NCBI RefSeq assembly: GCF_001936575.1
Contig: NZ_MSMP01000041.1
Span: 1-41,750, forward strand
Direction: 5' to 3'
Origin: Tenacibaculum agarivorans
GTDB lineage: Bacteria; Bacteroidota; Bacteroidia; Flavobacteriales; Flavobacteriaceae
DNA length: 41,750 bases
Shown piece after piece: positions 1 to 7,936 of the stretch. A program made the position numbers and the translations under genes. Within the stretch, counting starts at the first letter, position 1; every line of letters starts with the position of its first letter. A model generated the notes under the pieces. That model saw nothing but the letters and a program-made list of their open reading frames with translations, ran no database searches and was not told the origin of the DNA.

Positions 1-582
1 TAAAACTGTATCTGAAATAAATAAATCATTTCCTTTCCAAACTAAAGCATTTGGAAAAGCAGTTCCTTCTACTACAACATCTACTCCAATAGCTTCTCCA
101 TCTTTTACATTAATTCTTAAAATTCTTGACTGCCCTTTAAACCATAGCTGCATATCAGCAACATAAACATTACCATCTGGACCAAAGGCGATACCGAAAG
201 GAGCTATTTTACCTGTAGTTTTTTCCATATCTTCTGGGGTAAATGTGTACCAAGTACTTAATGCATTGTTTTTATCTACTTTTCCTATGGTTGGTACAGC
301 AGGAGTTTTCATATCACCAGATTGAATTAAAACATCGTTATGAAAATTTGGTGATGTAAAATAGATATTACCTTCCGTATCTATTGCTCCACTAGCTGGA
401 GAATTGAATGTTTCCGGTAAATTCAAAAATAATTTAGCTTCTAATGAAACTGGTTTAACTACTGCTGTTGTTGGTACTGAATTTTCAGATTCTTGCTTAG
501 TTTCTGGTTTTATCTTCCCTTTACAAGCTTGAATTACAATAAGTAGGATAACTACTATCGAATATATATTTACTTTTTTCAT
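1..582 (-). CDS. SMP-30/NHL-like beta-propeller lipoprotein, 3' end outside window
   Basis: The reading frame starts at 582 with MKKVNIYSIVVILLIVIQAC, a lipoprotein signal with the acylated cysteine at residue 20, so the product is probably membrane-anchored on the periplasmic or outer face. About 194 codons are visible before the window edge. The segment PFGIAFGPDGNVYVADMQ and an upstream GAIDTEGNIYFTS are blade-type repeats of SMP-30/gluconolactonase or NHL beta-propellers, which are usually sugar-lactone or other small-molecule hydrolases or binding proteins. It is the last visible gene of a minus-strand group (DUF1330, ABM-domain protein) behind an AraC regulator. The substrate cannot be told from the sequence. 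The C-terminal half and the metal ligands are not visible. Confidence 0.7.
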   Translation of the reverse strand, partial: MKKVNIYSIVVILLIVIQACKGKIKPETKQESENSVPTTAVVKPVSLEAKLFLNLPETFNSPASGAIDTEGNIYFTSPNFHNDVLIQSGDMKTPAVPTIGKVDKNNALSTWYTFTPEDMEKTTGKIAPFGIAFGPDGNVYVADMQLWFKGQSRILRINVKDGEAIGVDVVVEGTAFPNALVWKGNDLFISDTVL

Positions 583-613
583 GATATATGTAATGTAATC
601 TGGTGAATGAAAT

Positions 614-985
614 TTATCTAGCAAATCCCCCGAAAGGTTTTAACAATTTAGGTGCTAAAGCCGCATGACGACTGGTCAACTCCTCTGGAAGATTACCTAA
701 ATGAACCATACGAGTTCCTGGAGCTGCATCCAGCCAACGTTCCGCAAAATTATCCCAATTCGTAATATGGATATGTGCAGATTCTATATTAGCAAAACGC
801 TCATATACTAAAACATCTCCATCATCAGAAACATAATATTGATAGTTTAATGTCCCGCCTTCTTTTTGGGTTGCCGCTACAATTTCATCAACTATAGCTT
901 TAAATTCTTCCCTTTTACCTTCTTTGATTTTAGCTTCTACTATCCAACCAATATTGTCGAAAGTTACATTGTTTTGTGTAGTCAT
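614..985 (-). CDS. ABM-domain (antibiotic biosynthesis monooxygenase-like) protein
   Basis: The 123-residue cytoplasmic protein has no signal peptide. Its core, from GWIVEAKIKEGKREEFKAIV through GTLNYQYYVSDDGDVLVYERF to ESAHIHITNW, matches the dimeric alpha/beta-barrel (ferredoxin-like) fold of ABM-domain proteins. Those act as cofactor-free monooxygenases, heme-degrading enzymes or small-molecule binders. The conserved 'YERF' strand followed by a helix with 'AHI' is typical. It lies 26 bases after a DUF1330 gene of the same fold class and 31 bases before a beta-propeller lipoprotein, so the three are probably one transcript under the nearby AraC regulator. The specific reaction is unknown. 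Confidence 0.7.
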   Translation of the reverse strand: MTTQNNVTFDNIGWIVEAKIKEGKREEFKAIVDEIVAATQKEGGTLNYQYYVSDDGDVLVYERFANIESAHIHITNWDNFAERWLDAAPGTRMVHLGNLPEELTSRHAALAPKLLKPFGGFAR

Positions 986-1011
986 AATTTATAAGGTATT
1001 TTGGTTTACAA

Positions 1012-1311
1012 CTAGGCTAAATCGTCTTTAGCTTCTATTAAAAAATGATGACTAACAGAACCTGCTGTTCTAGCTTTTAAGTGAGGAACGTACTCTGGAT
1101 CTTTCATAAAGTTTAAAGCTGCTTCTTTAGATGGCCATTCTAATATAATTCTTAACGCAGCAGCAGCATCTTCTCCTTCAATTTGTTCATGTGAAGCTGT
1201 TCTTGCTAAATATTTACCTCCGTGTTTTTTTACAATTGCTCCTGTTTCTGCGATATAAGCAGGAATCCATGTGTCTACTGTTGGTGTAACGTCTAATACT
1301 GAATAAAACAT
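1012..1311 (-). CDS. DUF1330 family small protein
   Basis: This 99-residue protein resembles the DUF1330 family: a short dimeric ferredoxin-like fold with the usual 'IVKKHGGKYLAR' strand-turn and a 'LEWPSKEAALNFMKDPEY' helix. Family members are cytoplasmic and of unknown function, related in fold to ABM and EthD proteins. It is the first gene after the promoter-like box at 1342-1349 and is followed by a second small protein of the same fold class. The pair may form related dimers acting on the same metabolite, which is inference. Calling it a gene is secure, because the codon pattern and family match agree. Confidence 0.72.
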   Translation of the reverse strand: MFYSVLDVTPTVDTWIPAYIAETGAIVKKHGGKYLARTASHEQIEGEDAAAALRIILEWPSKEAALNFMKDPEYVPHLKARTAGSVSHHFLIEAKDDLA

Positions 1312-1341
1312 ATTTTTTAATTTTTAAAATTATTTACACTA

Positions 1342-1349
1342 CAAAATTA
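1342..1349 (-). promoter_or_regulatory. candidate Bacteroidota -7 box before DUF1330 gene
   Basis: On the minus strand the sequence reads TAATTTTG, an exact match to the Bacteroidota -7 consensus TAnnTTTG, about 31 bases upstream of the DUF1330 start codon. No clear TTG is visible at the usual -33 spacing. It probably starts the transcript of the DUF1330, ABM and SMP-30-like genes. Confidence 0.45.
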
Positions 1350-1414
1350 TTGCAGTAGTTCATGTTTTATCGAGTAAAAAAAAAGGGGATATAAGTAAAA
1401 AATGAAGTAGAAGA

Positions 1415-2284
1415 TTATGGAGTAACTTTCAACCCTTCCTTAAAAGCTCCTACTGTTACTCCTTTGTAAGCTAAGAATGTTTTGTTTAAGTGACTGGTGT
1501 CAGTAAAACCTAGCTCTAAAGCTATTTCAGAGAATTGCATATCTGTATATTTCAAGCGGGTTTCCACTAAATTTAATTTATAATTAAGAATGTATTTCTT
1601 AATACTCATATCCATATGCTTTTTAAAATATTGACCTATGTAATTATCTGCAATATCAAATTCTTCAGCAAGTTGTTTGTTGGTTATAGCTTTAGAATTG
1701 TATATGTGAGTTTGAATATAATTTATAATTCCTTGAATTTTGGATTCTGGTTTATTTATGGTCATATGAGTAGCACTTTCTCTCATATTCCTTGCAATTA
1801 AGTGTAATACTACCGATAATGAGTTTTCTATAATAAAGATATCATTAGCACTATTTTTCAGAAATTCTTTGGTTAATAGTTTCACTAAAGATGTCACATT
1901 CTCTTTTTCATAAGCCTCTTTAAATTCGAGTAGCCGCAATTGTTTAACTTTATTGTATAAAATTCCTTCTATATTACGAAACCAATTATTTACAGGTAAT
2001 GTAGGGTTAGAATTCCTAGAATTATTAAAAAAACTCTTTAAGAATTTAATTGTAGTAACTGTGGTTGCTGAATCTACATTTACCGTATATACATCATCAG
2101 GTATAAATACAAAAACACTATTATCTGTATAAGGAATGGAGCTTCCATTAATTTTTACATTACCTGTACCCTTTTCAAAATATAATATTTCAAAAAAACG
2201 AATGCTCGTATAGGTACAAAAACTAAAATAAGTTTCGTTTTCATAATGTTTTAAAACAAAATTATTGATTATCGTTCTAGCCAA
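1415..2284 (-). CDS. AraC-family transcriptional regulator
   Basis: The protein has 289 residues. The N-terminal ~170 residues look like a cupin-type sensing domain (RFFEILYFEKGTGNVKING, then VFVFIPDDVYTV). The C-terminal ~100 residues carry the two helix-turn-helix motifs of AraC regulators: AITNKQLAEEFDIADNYIGQ, then FSEIALELGFTDTSHLNKTF followed by the family-typical GVTVGAFKEG. It lies directly upstream of, and on the same strand as, the DUF1330/ABM/SMP-30 genes, so these are its likely targets. The effector is unknown. A 103-base gap with its own promoter box separates it from DUF1330, so separate transcription is likely. Confidence 0.85.
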   Translation of the reverse strand: MARTIINNFVLKHYENETYFSFCTYTSIRFFEILYFEKGTGNVKINGSSIPYTDNSVFVFIPDDVYTVNVDSATTVTTIKFLKSFFNNSRNSNPTLPVNNWFRNIEGILYNKVKQLRLLEFKEAYEKENVTSLVKLLTKEFLKNSANDIFIIENSLSVVLHLIARNMRESATHMTINKPESKIQGIINYIQTHIYNSKAITNKQLAEEFDIADNYIGQYFKKHMDMSIKKYILNYKLNLVETRLKYTDMQFSEIALELGFTDTSHLNKTFLAYKGVTVGAFKEGLKVTP

Positions 2285-2326
2285 TGTATAACATTTTAGA
2301 GTGATTAAAATTACTACAAAAAACTA

Positions 2327-3190
2327 TTATTCCACAATTAATTTATAACCTACCCCATGTATGTTACTAATTTTAATAGTAGGATCTTGATTCAATTTTT
2401 TTCGAAGTTTTGAAATATAAGTATCTAGACTACGACCAACTATAACACCATTGTCTTCCCACACGCGTTTCGTTAACTCTTCTCGTTTTACTGTTTGATT
2501 TTTATTACTTCCTAAAATTTGTAATAACTCACACTCCTTTTTAGATAAACTAATTTCAATATCATTATAAACGATAATGTTTCTTTCAGGATAAAATAGA
2601 TAGTCTCCAATATGAACATCCTCTTTCTCTTCATGTAGAGTATTTTGTTTCCTTCTTTTCTTAACGACGTAAATAACTATCAACAGCATAAAACATATCG
2701 GTATGAGATAATACAACATCGCTTGTTTTGAATTGTTGGTAGTAGTCACTACATTTAAAAAGGTTACTTGAATTGTGTAACAATCTTTTTGTAAACGTCT
2801 TCCTACACAAGGAATAATACCTTCTTCTACCTTCTCTTTCATTATATAACTATAGCTTACTTCTTGGCTGTTACAGTGTAATACTTCAACTATATAGTGG
2901 TTAGATACAGCTACTTTTTCAAAATTTTCATCTATTAATTTCACCAAATAACTTGGTTTTATTTCTATGTTACTCGTAAAGGATAATTTATATTTTAAAG
3001 CTTCTATTTTTTGTATCGGCAATACAGGTTCGTGTACATTTTCATTAGATACTAATAACTGATGCCCTACATTCCGTAGCGCTACTTTTACCATTTCAGA
3101 AAAGTGTTTTTGAGGTTTGGGTTTACAATCCAAGCATAGGATTAAAATGAATACACTTGTTACTCTTAGTAGTATGCTTTTTAAAGTCAT
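2327..3190 (-). CDS. membrane-anchored winged-helix (OmpR-type) regulator
   Basis: The 287-residue protein has an N-terminal hydrophobic signal or anchor (residues 5-22) and an extracytoplasmic domain of about 135 residues with cysteines near 106, 128 and 137. One transmembrane helix (about 158-176, followed by KKRRK) leads to a C-terminal OmpR/PhoB-type winged helix (about 192-287). The winged helix shows ISLSKKECELLQILGSNKNQ, then RSLDTYISKLRKKL and the wing IHGVGYKLI. The order is the reverse of ToxR/CadC, in which the DNA-binding domain is N-terminal. The protein would sense a periplasmic signal and bind DNA while membrane-bound. It is divergent from a small lipoprotein gene, and three direct repeats lie in the shared promoter region. 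The ligand is unknown. Confidence 0.82.
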   Translation of the reverse strand: MTLKSILLRVTSVFILILCLDCKPKPQKHFSEMVKVALRNVGHQLLVSNENVHEPVLPIQKIEALKYKLSFTSNIEIKPSYLVKLIDENFEKVAVSNHYIVEVLHCNSQEVSYSYIMKEKVEEGIIPCVGRRLQKDCYTIQVTFLNVVTTTNNSKQAMLYYLIPICFMLLIVIYVVKKRRKQNTLHEEKEDVHIGDYLFYPERNIIVYNDIEISLSKKECELLQILGSNKNQTVKREELTKRVWEDNGVIVGRSLDTYISKLRKKLNQDPTIKISNIHGVGYKLIVE

Positions 3191-3228
3191 GATACAAATA
3201 ACTAATAATTTGATGAATTTTTACAGGC

Positions 3229-3260
3229 TTTGACACTTCTTTTACACTCTTTTGACACTT
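3229..3260. promoter_or_regulatory. three direct repeats, candidate binding site of the winged-helix regulator
   Basis: TTTGACACTT occurs at 3229-3238 and again at 3251-3260. A degenerate copy, TTTTACACTC, lies between them at 3240-3249. The spacing is 11 bases from unit to unit, one helical turn, as expected for head-to-tail OmpR-type winged-helix dimers. The site is between the divergent regulator and lipoprotein genes, just upstream of the lipoprotein -7 box. Confidence 0.55.
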
Positions 3261-3277
3261 TTAAAATAACTAGATAA

Positions 3278-3285
3278 TACTTTTG
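3278..3285 (+). promoter_or_regulatory. candidate -7 box of small lipoprotein gene
   Basis: TACTTTTG matches the Bacteroidota TAnnTTTG consensus and lies 60 bases before the ATG at 3345. The direct repeats at 3229-3260 end 17 bases upstream, where the -33 region would be, which suits an activator site. Confidence 0.45.
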
Positions 3286-3344
3286 ATACGTTGAAAAACA
3301 ATACTATTTCTATATAAATAACTCACTCTTAAACTTATAAAATC

Positions 3345-3929
3345 ATGAAATCTATTTTGTATACTTTTCTTTTTGTGTTTTTTGTAAACTGTAATCCAAC
3401 TCCTAAAACCAGTACTACCTTGGCACAAAATAGTACAGCCATGGTAAAAAGTACTAGTGAAAATACAGTTAATTTTAATACTACTTTCTTACATGAATAT
3501 CCAAAAAACAAAGATCCTTATACTTTAGGTATACGCATTCAACAAGTTGGAAAAAATACCTATGCTTTAGAAATTGATATGCAATTACAACAAGGTGCTT
3601 TTTTTGTTTCTCCAAACTCTAAAAGAGATTTTAAAGGAAAATTTAGTGTTAAACTTTCAGAAAACGATAAAATTAATGCTACGAATACCCTTCAAGAAAT
3701 TCCTTTATCTAAAGAAGAATTTGATGCACATCCTTATGTAAATGGTTATGTAAATTGGGTAAAACAAAACACCACCTATCGTCAACAAATTAAAATAAAT
3801 CCAAAAGAAGATTTTAAGATTCCAGGTGTAATCCGTTTCGTAATTGAACCACGATGTACACTTGAAGAAATAGGTTTTATATTAATTTATGAAAATGGAG
3901 AATTGAAAGTGCGAAGAGATCTTTGTTAA
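3345..3929 (+). CDS. small lipoprotein of unknown function
   Basis: I do not recognise this 194-residue protein. It begins MKSILYTFLFVFFVNC, a lipoprotein signal with cysteine at residue 16, so it is probably anchored in a membrane and faces the periplasm or surface. The rest is polar, with an all-beta look (YTLGIRIQQVGKNTYALEID, then VIRFVIEPRCTLEEIGFILI) and a pair of cysteines near the C-terminus (RCTLEE and the final C). It is transcribed away from a membrane-bound winged-helix regulator with phased direct repeats between them, so it is the likely main target, and possibly a partner, of that regulator. It ends before a repeat-rich gap. Confidence 0.7.
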   Translation: MKSILYTFLFVFFVNCNPTPKTSTTLAQNSTAMVKSTSENTVNFNTTFLHEYPKNKDPYTLGIRIQQVGKNTYALEIDMQLQQGAFFVSPNSKRDFKGKFSVKLSENDKINATNTLQEIPLSKEEFDAHPYVNGYVNWVKQNTTYRQQIKINPKEDFKIPGVIRFVIEPRCTLEEIGFILIYENGELKVRRDLC

Positions 3930-3996
3930 AAGAAACAATTAAAAACGAGCAAATCATTTAAACTAACTTGATTTAAGAATATATTTTTTACTATGT

Positions 3997-4062
3997 AAAT
4001 TAATAGATTACGTCATTATGATGAACTAAACATAGTGAAGTGAAGAAGTAATCTATTAATTT
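3997..4062. repeat. palindromic REP-like repeat, degenerate copy
   Basis: Perfect 15-base arms (AAATTAATAGATTAC at 3997-4011 and its complement at 4048-4062) enclose CGTCATTATGATGAAC...GAAGTGAAGAAG. The interior is a degraded form of the GTCATTGCGA...AAGCAATCT repeat seen at 4257, 34662 and 41694. It lies in the 528-base gap 3930-4457, which holds three such elements and no gene that I can support. Confidence 0.6.
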
Positions 4063-4089
4063 AACGTGAATCTTGGATAAGGAATTCTT

Positions 4090-4208
4090 GTCAGTTCGAG
4101 TGATTTCACAGAATGATAATGAGGTGAAATTGTATCGAGAACAATATATTTACTTCTCGATACAAAATTCATTTCCGTTTTACTCTAATGAATTTCACTC
4201 AAAGTGAC
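4090..4208. repeat. large imperfect palindrome, interspersed repeat
   Basis: The outer arms GTCAGTTCGAGTG (from 4090) and CACTCAAAGTGAC (to 4208) are complementary with three mismatches. The inner arms TTGTATCGAGAA (4130-4141) and TTCTCGATACAA (4154-4165) are perfectly complementary. The element could fold into a long cruciform or RNA stem. It is likely a non-autonomous interspersed repeat; no protein is encoded. Confidence 0.6.
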
Positions 4209-4256
4209 ACCTTTATTATTAAACGAGATTTACGTTAATTTAATAATCAAAATCTC

Positions 4257-4306
4257 AGATTGCTTCATTCCCCCTTCGACATAGCTCAGGGTACATTCGC
4301 AATGGA
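4257..4306. repeat. interspersed repeat, AGATTGCTTC...CGCAATG type
   Basis: The element begins AGATTGCTTCATTCCCCCTT and ends with TTCGCAATG. The copy at 34662-34710 has the same start, middle (CCTTCGA..AGCTCAGG) and end. A shorter copy in the opposite orientation is at 41694-41722. This marks a dispersed repeat family of the genome. Confidence 0.65.
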
Positions 4307-4442
4307 CTTCCTTATTTGCAAGCGAAGCAAAATAAAATTACACCGAAACTAACGTTAAACTATCAATTTGTACAAAGGAGAATTCACTTTTTTATACAAA
4401 AAATAAATAAAGCTAAATGATCTGACTTCATATTTCTTTTGA

Positions 4443-4450
4443 TACTTTTG
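4443..4450 (+). promoter_or_regulatory. candidate -7 box of rlmF, possibly leaderless
   Basis: TACTTTTG matches TAnnTTTG and ends only seven bases before the ATG at 4458. Transcription would then start at or next to the start codon, giving a leaderless mRNA. The annotated start fits the family N-terminus (MHPRN...). Confidence 0.4.
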
Positions 4451-4457
4451 ATGCTGA

Positions 4458-5318
4458 ATGCATCCAAGAAACATACATAAAGATAGCGCATACGATTTTG
4501 AACAATTAGTAGCTGTACATCCTGATTTAAAAGCATTTGTTTTTGTGAATAATTACAATTCAAAAACTATTGATTTTTCTAATTCAGATGCTGTAATTGC
4601 TCTAAATAAAGTGCTTTTAAAGCACTATTATAAAATTAATGATTGGCAATTACCAAAGGGCTTTTTATGTCCTCCTATTCCTAGTAGAGTTGATTATATT
4701 CATTATGTAGCAGATGTACTACCAAAAGAGAAGAAACAAATTAAAGGTTTAGATGTTGGAGTTGGCGCCAATGCTATTTATTGTATTTTAGGAGCACAGG
4801 TATACAATTGGGAAATGGTAGGTTGTGATATTAACCTAGAAAGTGTGGAAGCTGCTAAAATTAATATTGGTTTTACACCTAAACTTCAAGAAAAAGTATC
4901 TATTGTACATCAATCAAATAATGCTCATATTTTTGAGGGAATTATTACCCCTAACGATTATTTTGATTTCACAATGTGTAATCCTCCTTTTCATAGTTCT
5001 AAAGAAGATGCTATTAAGGCTACCTCTAGAAAATTAAAAAACTTAAATGATGAAGAGTTTAAACTTAATTTTGGAGGAAAAGAGAATGAATTATGGTGTA
5101 ACGGAGGAGAATCTTTATTCTTAAAACGAATGATTAAACAAAGTATCCTAGTTAAAGAGCAAGTAGGTATTTTTACAAGTTTAGTTTCTAAAAAGGAAAG
5201 TTTACCTAAACTAGAAAAACAACTCAAAAAACTGAAGGCTTCTTTTAAAATAATTCCTATGGAGCATGGGAACAAAAAAACTAGAATTTTGATTTGGTCT
5301 TTTTCTAAAAATTTCTGA
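4458..5318 (+). CDS. rlmF: 23S rRNA (adenine(1618)-N6)-methyltransferase
   Basis: This 286-residue cytoplasmic enzyme should transfer a methyl group from S-adenosylmethionine to N6 of A1618 of 23S rRNA. It shows the RlmF signature at the N-terminus (MHPRNIH...YDFEQL), the SAM-binding loop LDVGVGANAIY (about 98-108), the acidic end of strand 2 in VGCDINLESV, and the adenine-N6 catalytic motif NPPFHSS (175-181). The length is normal for the family. It stands alone on the plus strand and ends exactly where the convergent lipoprotein gene ends (stop codons abut at 5318/5319). A promoter-like box seven bases upstream suggests a leaderless transcript. Confidence 0.93.
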   Translation: MHPRNIHKDSAYDFEQLVAVHPDLKAFVFVNNYNSKTIDFSNSDAVIALNKVLLKHYYKINDWQLPKGFLCPPIPSRVDYIHYVADVLPKEKKQIKGLDVGVGANAIYCILGAQVYNWEMVGCDINLESVEAAKINIGFTPKLQEKVSIVHQSNNAHIFEGIITPNDYFDFTMCNPPFHSSKEDAIKATSRKLKNLNDEEFKLNFGGKENELWCNGGESLFLKRMIKQSILVKEQVGIFTSLVSKKESLPKLEKQLKKLKASFKIIPMEHGNKKTRILIWSFSKNF

Positions 5319-5879
5319 TTAAATTTCGGTTTTAAGAGGCTTTAATGTTCCTCTAAATCCTATACCAAAACGATGAGAGCTTGTAATATTAATTTGAGTA
5401 GATAAATTATTAAAAACTAAAACATTCACCGTATAGTTTTCAGTCACATCATTACGATCGCTAACACTAAATTTTATTCTATGATTACCTTTTTTAGTCT
5501 TCGTAACTTTATAATTCTTTGGAATTCCGCTTATTGCTATTCCTGAGTCTCTGTTGGTGTACCCTGAAGCGCCCATTTGTCGTTCTCCGAAATAAGGTAA
5601 ATCCGCAGAAATAGAATCTTTTTTAATAATAAAACTATTACTTGTACTCGAAATATCAATCATACTTACAGAACTATTCAAAGGAAATATTCCAGAATTT
5701 TGGAGTGCCATCAACGAATTGGTTACTTGCGGCATAGCCCAGCTTGAAGTAATTATAAAAGATTTACTATGTATTAGATCTTCAACTTTTTTTTGTTGTT
5801 CAGGAGAAACAACTTCTTTAGATGATGAACATCCTACAGCAAAAATTAAAATAATTAGAACACTATAAATATTTCTCAT
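5319..5879 (-). CDS. DUF4251-type lipoprotein
   Basis: The 186-residue protein begins MRNIYSVLIILIFAVGCSSS, a clear lipoprotein signal with cysteine 17. The body, with SKSFIITSSWAMPQ, DLPYFGERQMGASGY, DSGIAISG and a C-terminal ITSSHRFGIGFRGTL, resembles the DUF4251 family of Bacteroidota envelope lipoproteins. The function of that family is unknown. It is monocistronic, tail-to-tail with rlmF, and separated by a terminator from the GH13 operon that reads towards it. Confidence 0.75.
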   Translation of the reverse strand: MRNIYSVLIILIFAVGCSSSKEVVSPEQQKKVEDLIHSKSFIITSSWAMPQVTNSLMALQNSGIFPLNSSVSMIDISSTSNSFIIKKDSISADLPYFGERQMGASGYTNRDSGIAISGIPKNYKVTKTKKGNHRIKFSVSDRNDVTENYTVNVLVFNNLSTQINITSSHRFGIGFRGTLKPLKTEI

Positions 5880-5947
5880 TGCGCAATGATTTGTATAAAA
5901 GTAATCAAAAAGCTTTTATTTTACTGATAATGAAGTGTTAAAAAACA

Positions 5948-5974
5948 AAAGAGCATTGATTTTCAATGCTCTTT
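5948..5974 (-). terminator. terminator of the maltodextrin catabolic operon
   Basis: Twelve-base perfect arms (AAAGAGCATTGA / TCAATGCTCTTT) close a 3-base loop. On the minus strand they are followed by TGTTTTTTA. It lies 22 bases after the last gene of the nine-gene operon. Confidence 0.85.
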
Positions 5975-5995
5975 ATCCTATCTTATTAACTTTTA

Positions 5996-7432
5996 TTACT
6001 TAATTAAAACCAAATATTCCCAAGGTTTTAGTTCTAATGATGAAGTACTATCAAAAGTAGCAGCTGCATCAAAATAATTTATGTAATTCCCTTTTAAGCT
6101 AATTGTATACAACTGCTTTTCTTTTGATAGATTTCCTATAAAAATAACTTCTTGTTCGTCTTTTTCTCTTGAAAAAGCTAATACATTTTCATTTTTTGTA
6201 TCGATTCTTGTGTAAGAGGCACTTTGTTTTCCTCCATGAAGCGCTTTATTTTCTTTTTTAAGTTTTGCTAATTGTTGTAATAAACTCCATTCCTTTCCTT
6301 TTGTTTTAGGAATTGAATCTTTTTCAAAAAACTTTAATCTGTGACTCAATCCATATTCTTGACCTGAATAAATTAATGGCATACCTGGTGTTAAATAACT
6401 TAAGGTAGTAAAAAGATTAGCACTCTCTCCCATTCTTTCTTTAATAGTTCCATTCCAAGAATTTTCATCGTGGTTAGTCACAAAAGTCATTAAAATATCA
6501 TCACTTTCATATCTTTCTTTGTCTTTTGTATATGTAGTATCCCATTCTGCAGCCTTTTTTTCTCCTTTTGCAATATGGTTCATTGCGTGATGACGATCCC
6601 AGCCATACCCCATATCAAATAGGCCTTCTTTTAATAATTCTGGCTCCCAAGCTTCTGCTAGCATAAATATTTTTTTCTTCGCTCTTAATTGTGGAACAGC
6701 TTCTTGCCAAAATGCTGTAGGTACCGAACCCGCTACATCACATCTAAAACCATCTACATTTTCTTCAGTTAACCAATAACTCATATCAGCAATCATTTGC
6801 TTTCTTAAGGCTGGATTGTCATAGTTTAAATCAGCTACATCAGTCCAGTCTGTTCCTTCTGGATGTATTACTTCACCTTTATCATTTTTAGTATAAAAAT
6901 CAGGGTGCGTAATTAACCATGTATGATCCCAACCGGTATGATTAGGTACCCAATCTAAAATGATATAAATATCATTATCGTGAGCAACTTTAACCAACTC
7001 TCTAAAGTCTTCTATAGTACCAAATTCAGGATTGATTTTTTTGAAATCAGATACTGCATAATAACTTCCTAAATATTTTTTTCTTTCCTCTTCAGGAAAC
7101 TCAGAAGCAAACTTGCTATGTTCTCCTCCTGTGGCCTTTCGTTTGGTTTCTGAAATAGGAAAAATTGGCATTAACCAAATAATTTTTACTCCTAATTCTT
7201 TCAATTGAGGTATATCTTTAGTGAATGCATCAAAAGTTCCTTCTGGCGAATATTGACGAATATTAGCTTCGTATATCACAGCGGTTTCTAAATCTTCATT
7301 AGAAATTGGTGTTAACTCTTTTTTATGGTCAACTGCTTGTGTTGTACTTGCCTTTTGATTTTCTTCTTTTTTTGTTTCTTGTTTACAAGAAAAAATAGTT
7401 GCTATACAGAGTAGTAATACAAGTTTTTTCAT
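5996..7432 (-). CDS. GH13 alpha-amylase family lipoprotein
   Basis: This 478-residue alpha-glucan hydrolase carries a lipoprotein signal ending at Cys16 (LCIATIFSC), so it acts in the periplasm or on the cell surface. All GH13 regions are present: region I DWVPNHTG (160-167), region II GFRCDVAG with nucleophile Asp232, region III LAEAWEP with acid/base Glu260, and region IV TNHDENSW with Asp322. A short beta-sandwich ends at EYLVLIK. It is the last gene of the operon and should shorten malto-oligosaccharides to maltose or glucose. Compact lipoproteins of this kind are often near cyclomaltodextrinase/neopullulanase-like subfamilies, but the product specificity is not visible. Confidence 0.9.
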   Translation of the reverse strand: MKKLVLLLCIATIFSCKQETKKEENQKASTTQAVDHKKELTPISNEDLETAVIYEANIRQYSPEGTFDAFTKDIPQLKELGVKIIWLMPIFPISETKRKATGGEHSKFASEFPEEERKKYLGSYYAVSDFKKINPEFGTIEDFRELVKVAHDNDIYIILDWVPNHTGWDHTWLITHPDFYTKNDKGEVIHPEGTDWTDVADLNYDNPALRKQMIADMSYWLTEENVDGFRCDVAGSVPTAFWQEAVPQLRAKKKIFMLAEAWEPELLKEGLFDMGYGWDRHHAMNHIAKGEKKAAEWDTTYTKDKERYESDDILMTFVTNHDENSWNGTIKERMGESANLFTTLSYLTPGMPLIYSGQEYGLSHRLKFFEKDSIPKTKGKEWSLLQQLAKLKKENKALHGGKQSASYTRIDTKNENVLAFSREKDEQEVIFIGNLSKEKQLYTISLKGNYINYFDAAATFDSTSSLELKPWEYLVLIK

Positions 7433-7448
7433 GATATATTATTTATGT

Positions 7449-7925
7449 TTAGTTGTTTGTTTTTCTTCCTAAATTAGGATTATTTATAAGTGCTATAGAT
7501 TTAGAAATTTGTGTATCTATATTTTTTATTTTGCTCACTTGTATTATAATGCTTCTTTTTTTGCCATCAGTAAGTTGATCAAATCTTTGCTTTAATTCTA
7601 TATCTTGAGTAAGTAAAACGTCTAAAGCTTCAGGTATTTCTCCTAGTGGATTTGGATCTTCTTTAAGATGAAAACTAACATAATCTCCTAGTGATACGTT
7701 TAGAATTTTATAATTTTTTGTGGATATAATAATGAAGAAATTCCCATCTCCAAAATGATTCAGACCACAACGAAACTCCAATTCATCATTTATTGTACAA
7801 ATAAATCTAGTTTTTCGTTTATGTTCAAATCGGTTGACAATATCAGCATGAAGTTTTAGAAAATAGTATCCTCCTCTTCTCTTGTCTAATTGTCCGATAA
7901 TTTCTTCACCCTTGTATTCTTTCAT
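7449..7925 (-). CDS. DUF1905 / YdeI (OmpD-associated)-like protein
   Basis: The 158-residue protein has no signal peptide. The N-terminal ~90 residues (GYYFLKLHADIVNRFEHK, FRCGLNHFGDGNFFIIIS, LGDYVSFHLKED) fit the small beta-barrel DUF1905 domain. The C-terminal part (PEALDVLLTQDIELKQRFDQ, LTDGKKRSIIIQV) fits the helical segment of YdeI/OmpD-associated 'bacteriocin-protection' proteins. It sits between two GH13 lipoprotein genes with gaps of 16 and 11 bases, so it is co-transcribed with starch-degrading enzymes although it is not a known carbohydrate protein. Its role here is unknown. Confidence 0.75.
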   Translation of the reverse strand: MKEYKGEEIIGQLDKRRGGYYFLKLHADIVNRFEHKRKTRFICTINDELEFRCGLNHFGDGNFFIIISTKNYKILNVSLGDYVSFHLKEDPNPLGEIPEALDVLLTQDIELKQRFDQLTDGKKRSIIIQVSKIKNIDTQISKSIALINNPNLGRKTNN

Positions 7926-7936
7926 GATGCATTCAC

